From positions 19,220,667 through 19,284,666 of the forward strand of contig OZ023214.1 in the NCBI GenBank assembly GCA_963995525.1: a stretch of 64,000 bases of DNA, in the 5' to 3' direction. The notes beneath the pieces are model-generated. The model saw only the letters and a program-made list of their open reading frames with translations, made no database searches and was not told the DNA's origin. Shown in pieces: positions 35,289 through 45,547 of the stretch. This stretch comes from Escarpia spicata (taxonomy: Eukaryota > Annelida > Polychaeta > Sabellida > Siboglinidae). A program made the position numbers and the translations under genes. The number at the start of each line of letters is the position of its first letter. The first letter of the stretch is position 1.

Positions 35289-35546
35289 CTAGCGCTTGCC
35301 GCCGGCCCCCTTATAGCCTCCGACGTAGCCGGAGCTCTCGCGGACGGGATCCTCCCGTCTCGCCCGTCCAGCCCGTCCCGCCCGTCCCGCCCGTCCCGCC
35401 CGTCCCGCCCGTCCCGCCCGTCCCGCCCGTCCCGCCCGTCCCGCCCGTCCCTTGCCCCTGCCGTAGGCATCGAAACGCTCCTTGTGACTGCCAATGTACA
35501 GCGACGTGTCCGTCATTCGGTCGATGGCGCCCGTCGAAGAGAATCT
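35289..35546 (-). pseudogene. TPPP copy B: lone third exon with 9-bp in-frame expansion
   Basis: Begins after CCGCCGCAG like copy A and codes for [15 protein letters not shown], then GSHKERFD, the GxGxGxxG motif as GRGKGRAG, nine to ten Arg-Ala-Gly repeats, then SGYVGGYK and TAG. The frame is open and the splice acceptor intact, but no exon 2 is found and the nearest upstream first exon (37.8 kb) is broken, so it is probably a decaying copy. It could be functional if a diverged exon 2 exists. Confidence 0.7.
35355..35452. repeat. (CCGTCCCGC)n nonanucleotide repeat inside TPPP copy B exon 3
   Basis: About ten nearly perfect 9-bp units in frame with the exon. Confidence 0.95.
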
Positions 35547-35592
35547 CTGCGGCGGTTTGAACATGTATTATTTTGTGATGTCACCACCTGCT

Positions 35593-35765
35593 AGGGGCTG
35601 TTTCACTAACACCTTTATGAGCTCATCAGCCCGATGTTTCTTGTTGAAATTGATTTGGTTCTTTAACAGTGATCTTGTAGACTGGAACGTTTTGTGTTTT
35701 GAAGAAAAAAAAATTAATGACACATTTCCTCATGAGCGCACTGTCTTAGTGAAACGGTCCCTGGC
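35593..35765. mobile_element. MITE with GTTTCACTAA ends next to TPPP copy B exon 3
   Basis: Left GGGGCTGTTTCACTAACAC and right TTAGTGAAACGGTCCCT. It occupies the same place relative to exon 3 as the MITE in copy A, with matching sequence on both outer flanks. Confidence 0.7.
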
Positions 35766-35884
35766 AACTTGCAAATGCACTTTCGACATAATAGTTAGAC
35801 GCAAAATAAGGGGTGGTTTCAAACATTGACATCGCAACGTCAGCGCCGATCGAGGGCGGTGCGAACAATGAGTGACAGTTAGGG

Positions 35885-36070
35885 TTATCTATCAATACGC
35901 TAACATTGGAGATTGCATGTGTATCTCCTCCGTGGCGCCGTTGTCCACCCGCCTCTTTTACAATTACACTAATTCGCTTACTTGGACCATTGACCTCTGA
36001 TCTACCAATTGGCGATAGATTTCAGAAAATACAACGATAGCATGTTTTTGATGATCTGCTTTTCTAGAGG
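35885..36070 (+). repeat. Dispersed repeat copy (12.5/35.9/53.7 kb family)
   Basis: Shares TATCAATACGCTAAC with the 53.6-kb copy and CCAATTGGCGATAGATTTCAG with the 12.5-kb copy. Confidence 0.6.
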
Positions 36071-36108
36071 ACATATTTCCTACATAAGTGAATTGAGTAG
36101 TGATCAAC

Positions 36109-36109
<1 letters not shown>

Positions 36110-36154
<45 letters not shown>
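36110..36154. repeat. (TA)n microsatellite
   Basis: About 21 TA units. Confidence 0.95.
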
Positions 36155-36158
<4 letters not shown>

Positions 36159-36599
36159 GATGGCGCCATGGTAAACGAATGTAATCAAAATTCTGTAATG
36201 GTGATAATTAATGGGCTTGGGCTTGAGTTGTTACTCAGTGTGTGAGTGTAAATAAGTAACACTTATTGTTGTACGCGTTGCAAGTGTTTTAAAACAAATT
36301 ATATATAACACATAACAACGACACCATGCATCAAATTAAAGGTGGGACTTTCAGTTTCATTATCACAAACAAATATCAAACATTTCCACTTGAACAGTTA
36401 TGTTTAGCCAATCCACACATAAAATGTGTGTATCGCTTGTCTGGATTTTGGAAAGAACAAAATGCTATTTCCGTGTGACGATATAATTTTTTCAAATAGC
36501 AGTGGGTTTCCCACCAGCATATAAAAACCGTACTCCGTCAAGATGGATCAAAGACAAAATGCATACGATGTGACTAAACGTGCAAATATTATCGCACCT

Positions 36600-36780
36600 T
36601 GCCGCTTGCGTCCCCCTTTGCCTTTGAATTTAGGTGAGCTTCCGAAATTATGAACGTCGTCGCAAAAAGTCTTCAACTCCTCCCTTTCCGAAGTCAGGAT
36701 CAGAGACAGCGAAGTAGTGCTGAAGCTCCGGTTCTGTCCACCCAATATGAAATTGGTTCGGCAGCCAGTGGAGGTTTGTT
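36600..36780 (-). repeat. Fragment related to the 57.05-kb repeat
   Basis: TTCCGAAGTCA, GTACTGAAG-type and CCACCCAATAT blocks appear in the same order as at about 57050-57120. Confidence 0.5.
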
Positions 36781-37051
36781 TTGCTATTCTGAAGCTTTGG
36801 TGTCACTGGAGGTTTTGTCCCCCAGACAACTGTTTCTGGATCTGCGTCTGATTCTGCCCTAGTAATGTACATCTGTAAGTATTGTTGTAAGTTGACGGAG
36901 TTGCGCAACTAATTATATTATAATCGTGACGTCAGCTTATGGATATGACAAGTAGACCGACAGTAACTCCTCAGTATGAGGAAATACCATACACATGTTC
37001 TTAATTATGATCCAAAGTAAGCGTGCTTAGTCTTAGAGGGGTTGAGGTCCT

Positions 37052-37508
37052 GGGGACCATTTCACTAACATTCTTCAGAGCTCTTAAGCCCGATTTTGCT
37101 CCATAAAATCGAGTGGTCTCCTTACTTAGGAGCGAAAATGAAAAACTGCGTTTCACTAACAATTCACCCTGGATACGGTCCATAAACATTACTGTACTCA
37201 ACGGCACAAGTTGTTGGCGCTCTCTACGCTATTGTAAACTGAAAATTGTCAACACTGTCACTGACGCTCCTGTCAAAACATTTGACGCGGAAATAGTGTC
37301 CCCTGTGATATGTCGATGGCGTCTGCAATATTTCGTTTCAATTCTTCGCACAGTGAACAAAAAGTCAAATGTTGTTGACGAGTGGTTGTTGGCCCGAATT
37401 TTCAAAAAACAAAACTGTTCAATCTCGTTTGCCAAATTGTGCCAACTGCATAGATTATCGATTAGCATTGCCTTAAGAGTAATTTAACGATCACGTTAGT
37501 GAAACGCA
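37052..37508. mobile_element. GTTTCACTAAC-ended DNA element, larger form
   Basis: Left GGGGACCATTTCACTAACA, right CGTTAGTGAAACGC. It contains an internal extra end (GCGTTTCACTAAC at about 37140). The frames inside are conserved with the duplicate only because the DNA is duplicated, and no transposase motif is visible. Confidence 0.6.
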
Positions 37509-37679
37509 TTTAGAAAATATTGCCGCCTGCACAGTTGTTCATTAAAGTTGCGTGTGCTTGGAATAAGGTCGAGTTAGTTCTTCAAGTACCGGGTACAACG
37601 CCTGCGAGTTATTGCCGGTGATGAATTTGCGCAGCAAGGAACAACAACGATATGAACCAGAAGACTCCATCGCACGTAC

Positions 37680-37831
37680 TTTCTCCCTTGCTCTTTCACC
37701 ATAATTGTTGGAGTTGCACGCCTTCTTAGTGAGGACGCCGCTGTCAGTGAACCATCGAGTGACGTCACTCGAGGTCGCCTCAGTCACGTGCCACATTCTT
37801 TCGTAGCGAACGTCACGAATGCTTCTTCCAT
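37680..37831 (-). pseudogene. TPPP copy B/C: broken first exon
   Basis: Starts MEEAFVTFATKECGT and then hits TGA (37786-37784), caused by a small insertion relative to its duplicate. After the frame change it reads SSDVTRWFTDSGVLTKKACNSNN and then lacks the LDxCF segment before GTACGT. Clearly non-functional as a first exon. Confidence 0.85.
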
Positions 37832-37920
37832 GTTGCTAGTCTAGAACGACAACACAACTTGGCAGGGAGAAGATTGACCAAGCAGGCGACAGGCCGACGG
37901 ATGTGTCTGGTGCTAAACAT

Positions 37921-38569
37921 ACGTAAGCTACTCTTACGGTGAAACGGATCAAGAATTGACGTATCCATCACGTGACTTGTTGCCTAGCAAAAACTCCGTC
38001 AAGCCATCAAGAAATGGATTCCTATCAACGATACCATGCAGCAAACAAAATGTGATACTTTCAGTATCACTGTCACAAACACATATCAAACATTTCCACC
38101 TGAACAGTCACGTTTAGCCAATAAAACGTCTATTCCGCTTTTCCGGATTTGTGAAAGAACGACATAGTATTTCCATAATGACGGTGCTGTCATCCAACTG
38201 ATTCATACTTGGCTTCTAAACACATTTCTATAAACTGTTAGATGACCTAACACCTCCATCGATCAAACCACCGATATCATTGTTATAATGAGTCTTCTCA
38301 AATTCCCACGTCGCTTGGCTTCATAGATCCATTGCCTAGCGATTAGGTCCGTGAAGCTTATAAAATGGCCGCCGCACATGTGAAGCAATCGATCGTACAT
38401 TTTGCTGAAATTCCGGCCCCATATGTGTTTCTTTGCAACAAAAGTAGTGTTTCGTGTATGTAGGATAGATTGATATGGCATAAGTTATGCCGCCTTAGTA
38501 ATATACAACAGTACACATTGTGAAGGAGGTCGAGCAATGATTAAGATTGTGTCGTCAGATTCAAGTTGG
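37921..38569. other. Spacer between the duplicated units
   Basis: Contains a repeat with TTGCCTAGCAAAAACTCCGTC (about 37980-38010) that also appears, inverted, at about 59170-59230 and, diverged, at about 39800-39840. Confidence 0.5.
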
Positions 38570-38657
38570 CCGACAGCAGCTGTTTAGTATGAGTGAATAC
38601 CATATACAGGGTCTTTGGTATGATGCAATGTGAGCGTGCTGTGAGGGATTGAGGACC

Positions 38658-39352
38658 TGGAGACCGTTTCACTAACATTCGTAAGAGCTCTTAACTTAAG
38701 TCCGATTTCTAAGACGACGTTATACCACTCTTTAATTATCATAAACAGCTAGATTTTACTAACTGCGTTTTATTTTTGGTCCTCTTTCATGCAGAGATCT
38801 AGTTGTTCATAGTCAAATAAGTCTTCCAAATGTTAGCGATTAAGTTTGCTAAAGCATGATTTGTTTACAATACATTAGCGTCTTCACCGGTTGACGGGTG
38901 TGTAGCGGTTAAGGCTTTGCGAAGGTCAAAGTTGTTGTGACATTTGTTAATAAATTGTGAGCAAAGTTTAAGCTGTATCTAACTTAACCTGTGCACTACT
39001 GCCCTTCGTATTTTTACTATACTCGACGACAATTTCGGTTTAAGTTGTGGGCGCTCTTTACGCTCTTGTAAACTGAAAACTGACACTCCTGTCAAAACAT
39101 TGCACTGTGTGTGACACGGAAATAGTGTTCCCTGTGATATGTCGGTGGCTTCTGCAAGATGTCGTTTCTATTCTTCGCACAGTGAACAAAAGGTCAAATG
39201 TTGTTGACAAGTGGTTGTTGGGCCGAATTTTCAAAAACAACTGTTCAATCTCTTTTGTCAAATTGTGCCAACTGTGTAGATTATCGATTGTCATGATGGA
39301 AATATCGCTTGTTGCCTTAAGATTAATTTAAAGATCACGTTAGTGAAACGCA
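38658..39352. mobile_element. GTTTCACTAAC-ended DNA element, duplicate
   Basis: Left GGAGACCGTTTCACTAACA, right CGTTAGTGAAACGC. Paralogous to 37052-37508. Confidence 0.6.
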
Positions 39353-39510
39353 TTTTGAAAATACTCCTTGATTTTTCCGTCAGATTGCGTTCAATAAGGT
39401 CGAGCTAGGGCTTCAAGTACGGGGTACAACGCCTGCGAGATAATGCGGGGGATGAATTTGCGCTGCAAAGAACAACGACGATATGAACCAGACAACGTCA
39501 TCGCACGTAC

Positions 39511-39673
39511 TTTTTCCCTTGCCCTTTCACCATGGTAAAGCACTCGTCGAGGTTATTGGAGTTGCATCCTTCTCAGTGAGCACTCCGCTGTCTGTGAACC
39601 ATCGAGTGACGTCACTCGAGGCAGCTTCAGTGCCACATTCTTCCGTAGCGAACATCGCAAATGCTTCTTCCAT
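39511..39673 (-). pseudogene. TPPP copy D: first exon with 1-bp deletion
   Basis: MEEAFAMFATEECGTEAASS is followed by DVTRWFTDSGVLTEK. A single base is then missing at about 39567, after which the other frame reads CNSNNLDECFTMVKGQGKK up to a GTACGT donor. The duplicate at 37.7 kb does not share this deletion, so the two copies broke independently. Confidence 0.85.
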
Positions 39674-40249
39674 GTTGCTAATCAAAAACGATAACAGGGA
39701 GATGCTTTGCCGGGCAGACGACCAGGCGACGGATGTGTCTGGTGCTATGCATACGTAGTCTACTCTTCCAGTCAAATGGATCAAGAATTGACCTACCAAT
39801 CACGTGACCTGCTGCCTAGCAAGACCTCCTTCAAACCACCAAAATGGACACCGTAGACGTGGTGGGTTCGGATAGTCCGTTGTATAATTGATTGAAATTC
39901 TGGTCCAAAAGAGTTTTTATGACAAAAACATAAGGCAACGTTTTTATATTAATAACTATTTTTTGGTTTGAATTTATGAGATGTCACGTCGCAATAGCAA
40001 CGTTATATACATGTTAGCAAAGGCAAAGCTTGACGGAGGTCTCTCGCAAAATGTTCTTTGTGACGTAGGGAAACCGCGACGTACTGGATACATCAATTGG
40101 ACAATGGTATAATAATGTACGAAAAGTGTAACATTTGTGCACAGAAAACAGTCTTCTTAAAGACTACATAGACAGTGAATGGTGTAAACACAGTTGACAA
40201 AACTATTTTAAATAGCTAATTAGATTATTATTATTAAATAAATTCTGAT

Positions 40250-41452
40250 ATGGCGCCTTGCAAGCGGCAAGTCAAGGCAAAGAGACACTTGGTGTGCGAC
40301 GACTGCCACAGTTGGGTAGATTTTGCCTTATCCGGCTGTACGAAGTCATGGACAGAAACCAAGGAAGAGGGATTCACCTTTCAGTGCGTGGGGTGTTGGA
40401 AGGTGAAATGTCTGGAGAAAGAGGTAGCTAGGTTGGTAGATATTGTGAAGGGGATGGAGATGAGAATCAGCAAGGAGACAGACGGAATGGAGAGAGACGA
40501 CAGGGATAAAGTTGGGAATACTGTGAAACTGAAGGAGCAGAGTAGTGGCAACAAGACCGAGGAAAGGAGACTGAGAGGAGGGAAGGTGATCGGAGGGGAA
40601 GAAAGTGGAGGATCGACGGCAGGTGTGAAGGTGGCAGGAGAGAAAGTGACCGTAGAGAAAGAGGTAGGAGGGAAAAAGAGACGGGAGAGGAGAGAAGGAA
40701 ATGCAATGGGAGGAAAGATGACGGGAAGAAAGGAAGTGAGAGTACATGTGACAGAAGAGAAGTCGGGAGGGACGATGACAGGAAGAAAGGTGACAAGAGA
40801 AACAGCGTCAGGAAAGAATGGAACGGACGAGATTGTGACGGGAGAGCAGAAGACAGGGGAACAAGATTACAACCAGACAGATGCAAACCGTAGAAAGAGC
40901 TACACTGAGGCAGTGATTGAGGGGGCAATGAGGAAAGAGAGGGTGTTTATGGGCGATTCGATTATGAGAAAGACAGATAAGACTCTAAGCGAGGGGGAGG
41001 ACGTCGTTGTTTGTCTACCGGGGGCTAGGATAGAACATGTAACTGAAAGGGTAGAGAAGGTACTGGGGCATGGCAAGGGAGGGTCTATACTAGTACATGT
41101 AGGGACAAATAACGCAGAGAGGGAGGGAACAACTGGGATAGTTAAGAAGTACAGACAGTTAGTGAAGAAGTTAAAGAAGACAAGAGTAGAACAGATTATC
41201 CTCTCAGGAATGTTGCCAGTAATGGGAGGAAGGGGGCCGACATATAGAAACTGCAAGAGGATGGCGATCAACGCACTAGTTGAGCAGATGTGTAAAGAAG
41301 AGGGGGTGGGATTCGTAGATTTATGGGGATACTTTGTTGGGAGGGAAAATATGTACATGAGAGATGGCCTACATCTAAGTGGAAAGGGGCAGCAGTTTTC
41401 TCAGAGAACTTGCTGCAATCTGTTGACAGTGGGACAGGCTGCATCTATTTAA
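40250..41452 (+). CDS. CR1 ORF1: Cys-rich finger plus SGNH esterase-like domain, 400 residues
   Basis: Residues 16-49 carry C16, C19, C30, C46 and C49 like a shortened PHD finger. Residues 52-70 are a short charged helix. Residues 80-215 are a Lys/Gly/Glu/Thr-rich tract with imperfect VTGEK/GGK repeats. Residues 233-390 form an SGNH hydrolase-like domain with GDSIMR (Ser237), HVGTNN (Asn287) and DGLH (Asp372, His375). CR1-family ORF1 proteins with an esterase domain are known; they are thought to aid RNP or membrane association. The catalytic residues are all present, so this ORF looks recently functional. The stop overlaps the start region of ORF2. Confidence 0.85.
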   Translation: MAPCKRQVKAKRHLVCDDCHSWVDFALSGCTKSWTETKEEGFTFQCVGCWKVKCLEKEVARLVDIVKGMEMRISKETDGMERDDRDKVGNTVKLKEQSSGNKTEERRLRGGKVIGGEESGGSTAGVKVAGEKVTVEKEVGGKKRRERREGNAMGGKMTGRKEVRVHVTEEKSGGTMTGRKVTRETASGKNGTDEIVTGEQKTGEQDYNQTDANRRKSYTEAVIEGAMRKERVFMGDSIMRKTDKTLSEGEDVVVCLPGARIEHVTERVEKVLGHGKGGSILVHVGTNNAEREGTTGIVKKYRQLVKKLKKTRVEQIILSGMLPVMGGRGPTYRNCKRMAINALVEQMCKEEGVGFVDLWGYFVGRENMYMRDGLHLSGKGQQFSQRTCCNLLTVGQAASI

Positions 41453-41479
41453 ACTAGATTCGCAGGGGGGATTCACAGA

Positions 41480-44337
41480 GAAGCCTGAAACTGGAGGCAT
41501 AGATAAAGACAGCAGAAATAAATCGGCAAAGAACAGCCTGGAAAACTGTTCTGAATCAGGATATAAATGCATTTGTTTAAATGCAAGGAGCATAGTAAAC
41601 AAAAGAAGTGAACTAAACATTATGGTAGAAGATATTGACCCTCACATAATAGGTATAACCGAATCGTGGGCCACCACTGATATATCAGATGCCGAATTGG
41701 GACTAACAGGATATGTAATGTTTATGAAAGATAGAATAGGAAGAAAGGGAGGTGGAGTTATTTTTATATATTAAAGAATCTATCCAGGCTTATGAAATAA
41801 AATTAGAAAGAGAAGCAGATTGCGAAGAAGCTGTTTGGTGTAACATAGTTACAGGAAACTCAACGTTAACAGTTGGGTTAGTTTATCGAAGTCCAAACAT
41901 AGGCATAGAAGAGAATGAAAAAATACAAAACGCTATAAGGGAAGTAAGCAAACGGAACTGTATTATTATGGGGGACTTTAACCGTGGGCATATACAATGG
42001 AAATCTCTACAGAGTATGGGGAGTGAGGACCACAAGTTTTTAGTTTTAGTACAAGATAGTTTGCTTTCTCAGCATGTGCTAGAACCAACCAGGGGAGAGA
42101 ATGTGTTAGACTTAGTTTTGTCCTCGCAGAAAGAATTAGTTGACAATGTCAAGATATGTGAGCCACTGGGGAGTAGTGATCACAACCAGATACATTTTAC
42201 CATCAAAGTAAAATCAGAAAGGAATAGTAAAAAGCAGTATAGGAGAAATTTCCACAAAGGAAGGTATAAGGACATGAGGAAATATTTAGCAAAGATAGAC
42301 TGGAATAACACACTGAAGAATAAGACAGCAACCGAATGCTGGAATATCTTAAATAGTGAAATTAAGTGCATAGTCGATAAATTTGTACCTTTAAAAAAAC
42401 AAGGGAAACGGTCTAAAAAGAAACACTTATCGAAAGAAGCCATTAGACAAATTAAGTATAAACAAATGATGTGGAAGTCATATAGATGTACTGGAAATGA
42501 TGAAGACTACAACATTTATAAAGAAGCACTTAATCAAGCTACAGCTGAAATTAGAAATTCAAAGAGAAGCTATGAAAAAAAATTAGCTAGTAATATAAAA
42601 CATGACAGTAAGAGTTTTTATGCGTATATTCGAAGCAAACAGAAAGTTCAGGATAAGGTCGGTCCTCTAGAAGATAGTGCTGGAAATACAACATCAGAGG
42701 GATTCTTAATGGCAGAAGACCTGAATGAGTATTTTAGTTCAGTGTTTACTAGGGAAGATATTAGTTCACTGCCAGTACCAGAGGCTAAGTTCAAGGGGGC
42801 AGATTCATACTATTTAGGACAGTTAGTTGTAACCTCGGAAATGGTAGCTAAGAAAATAAGGGCTATGAAGGATAATAAATCACCTGGAGTGGACGGGATT
42901 CCGCCCAAACTACTATTGGAAATTGTAAAACAAATTAGCACACCGCTTGCAACAGTTTTCAATTTGTCATTAGAAGAGGGAGTGGTTCCTTTAGAATGGA
43001 AAGAGGCAAACATTATACCGTTATTTAAAAAAGGTTCGAGAAACAAGTCAGAGAACTATAGACCAGTGAGTTTAACATCAGTGATTTGCAAATTATTAGA
43101 AAGACTAATTAAAGATCACATGGTGGATTTTCTTGTTAAACATAACTTGATAAACCCATCTCAACATGGGTTTTTTAAAGCGAGGTCATGCTTAACAAAT
43201 ATGTTATGTTTTTTGGAAGACATCACTAGGTGGGTAGATGAGGGATCACCAGTAGATATCATCTATTTAGATTTTCAAAAAGCTTTCGACAAAGTACCAC
43301 ATCAAAGATTACTCCTTAAGCTAAAGGCCCATGGCATAGGAAATGGTATAATAAACTGGATAGAAAAATGGCTGAATGACAGAAGACAACGTGTAGTAGT
43401 TGATGGGGAGGCTTCAAACTGGAAATCGGTATTGAGTGGGGTAACACAGGGATCAGTACTAGGACCTATATTATTCTTAATATATATCAACGATTTGGAC
43501 GATGATATAACAAGCAAGGTGTTAAAATTTGCGGATGATACAAAAGTGTTTAGAAGGATTAAAAGTGATGGAGACAGACAGCATTTACAAGATGATCTTG
43601 ATAGGTTGATCAAATGGTCTGAAAAGTGGCAAATGCTGTTCAATTTTTGGAAATGTAAATGCCTCCACACAGGTCATGGGAATGAAGAGGTAAAATATAA
43701 AATAGGGGGTACTGTTCTAAGTACTACTGTAAAAGAAAAGGACTTAGGGTTAACCATTAGTGCTGATATGAAGGTTTCAGAGCAGTGCGGAATTGCAGCT
43801 TCAAAGGGAAATCAAATCCTTGGATTAATTAGGCGAAACATAACGTATAAGGAAAAAGAGCTAATACTACCGCTGTACAAAACAATAGTTAGGCCTCATT
43901 TAGAATATTGTATACAAGCATGGAGGCCATATCGCAAGAAGGACATATATATGCTAGAAAGAGTACAGAGGAGAGCGACTAAAATGATACCAAATCTGAG
44001 GGATCTTAGTTACGAAATACGCCTAAAAGAATGTGGTTTAACAACACTAGAGACCAGTAGATTGAGAGGAGATCACATAGAAGTGTTTAAAATATTGAAT
44101 GGTTATGAAAATATTGATAGAAACATTTTTTTCTCAGTTAAGAAAGATAGAAGGACCAGAGGACATGAAGCTACATTAGTAAAGGAGCAGTGTAGATTAT
44201 ATATAAGAAAGTTCTCATTCTCACAAAGGACTGTAAATGAATGGAACAGATTATCTCCTGATTGTGTTGGTGCTAGTAGCGTGAATATGTTTAAAAATAA
44301 AATCGACACACACCTTAAAAAGGCGGGATACATGTAG
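41480..44337 (+). CDS. CR1 ORF2: endonuclease-reverse transcriptase, frameshifted near its start
   Basis: The N-terminal part (LNARSI, GITESW, GRKGGGVIF) is open from about 41480 to 41774. An extra T in a T-run at about 41759-41763 then breaks it from the 861-codon frame beginning at 41752. The copy at 59.7 kb has one T fewer and reads through. The frame holds endonuclease motifs GDFN (about 41974) and SDHN (about 42178), and RT motifs YLDFQKAFDKVPHQRL, SGVTQGSVLGP and FADD (43528-43539). GVTQG replaces the usual GVPQG, which may weaken activity. The product would nick target DNA and copy the LINE RNA by target-primed reverse transcription. There is no clear ATG at the start. Confidence 0.85.
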
Positions 44338-44469
44338 ATAAAAAGTATTGGACTCTCGATAAGCCAAAAGGCTTCCTTGTCCAACTGCCATCCAGAGTAA
44401 TTTTCTGGTTGGCAATCTTGTTAAATCTTGTTAAATCTATAATACAGTTTCACTGAAAACCAATCCTTG

Positions 44470-45090
44470 CGTGCGTGCGTGCGTGCGTACGTTGTGTTGT
44501 CGTGTTTGTGCGCGCGCGTGTGGGGGATGATAGCATGGATGGGTGCGTGCATGCGTCCGTGTGTTTGTAGTTAGTTTGTGTGCGTGCGTATTTTATACTC
44601 AACATCAACGAGAAATATGCAAATTATTAAGAACAAGTCAAACATAACCGTAAAAGTTCGGCGCTACAAATGCTGTGCCAATACAAAATGGCGTCTTCAG
44701 CAAATACCAGGATTTTGCACAAGTAACAATTTTTTAACAGACGACTTCTAACATTAACATCGAATTACCAGAAGTTCTTGAATTGACCTTACAGCGATCG
44801 GCAGTGCGGGAATTATAAATTGTACGAGTTATTCTTCGCTAGTGGGGCCATGACGGCGTAGCTATTAAAAACTATTCGCCATATTACGGTTTCCCACAAT
44901 GCACTACAGCATGACCAGTTTCCTGTTGCTTTGTAACACAGCACTTATCAGAAACAGACAAATAACCACACATGTCGTGGGGAACGTGCGCGCGCGCGCG
45001 CGCGTGTGTGTGCGTGTGTGTGTGTAATGGTGTGCGTGTATGCGCGCGCTTAATAGTACAAAAACGCAAAAGAACACAGGTGAAGATAAC
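44470..45090. other. Spacer with GTGC and GT/GC runs
   Basis: Microsatellite patches at about 44465-44590 and 44985-45055. No gene. Confidence 0.5.
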
Positions 45091-45547
45091 AGCCGATTTA
45101 ATAAGGTTGCATATAAATGCAGAAATGGCGATTGCACGGGCTTTGTTAGTTGCGGGAATCCGAATGTTCGCAAAATTACATATACAGTGAAACCTACAAG
45201 GAAAATGTCGCATTTAAGAACACTACTGTGGGATTCGATTTGAAACACTAGATACCGCAGTCATATGACACTTTCACATGTGTGTAATTGTAAAACGTGT
45301 ACCACAAGCACCGTGACGTCATGTATACTTATACAAATACTATACAAAAACAACATAAATACGAGCTGATAAACAGGCGGACGGACATTCGTGTCACTTG
45401 TTGAAGGGTTGACGCAGCGAACCAACGCGGCTGCGTAGTGGCGTAGTGTCCCTGCAGCCTTCGCGTTCTGTCTCTATGGAATGTTCGTTGACAACGACAC
45501 TACTGGTGTGCAATGCCTCGCTCACGGTCCACGTATTGTCAATGTTA

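Larger units (their letters stand above)
36950..37920. repeat. Left unit of a tandem duplication carrying a TPPP first exon
   Basis: Colinear with 38570-39790: GAGGTCCTGGGGACC, a MITE with TTTCACTAAC ends, GCACAGTGAACAAAA, AATAAGGTCGAG, GGTACAACGCCTGCGAG, then the TPPP exon. Confidence 0.8.
38570..39790. repeat. Right unit of the tandem duplication
   Basis: See the left unit at 36950. This unit is longer because it has about 250 extra bases within the MITE-like segment (about 38720-39040). Confidence 0.8.
40240..44437 (+). mobile_element. CR1-clade LINE, near full length, one frameshift in ORF2
   Basis: Two open frames and a 3' end with a short hairpin (AAGCC-AAAA-GGCTT) followed by the terminal repeat (CTTGTTAAAT), typical of CR1. 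The first ORF has a Cys cluster and an SGNH esterase; the second has APE endonuclease and reverse transcriptase. The exact 5' end is not resolved. It lies right of the TPPP pseudo-exons, on the opposite strand. Confidence 0.9.

Noticed and set aside
35246..35560. Pro-Val-rich plus-strand frame
   Set aside because: Antisense to the TPPP copy B exon; the PVPPVPP pattern is the complement of the 9-bp repeat.
37113..37487. 124-codon frame conserved between the duplicated blocks, as a transposase
   Set aside because: Both strands are equally conserved because the DNA is duplicated, the frames differ in length, and no catalytic motif is visible.
40346..40928. 133- and 153-codon Ser/Leu-rich minus-strand frames
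   Set aside because: Antisense shadows of the Lys/Glu/Gly-rich tract of CR1 ORF1.
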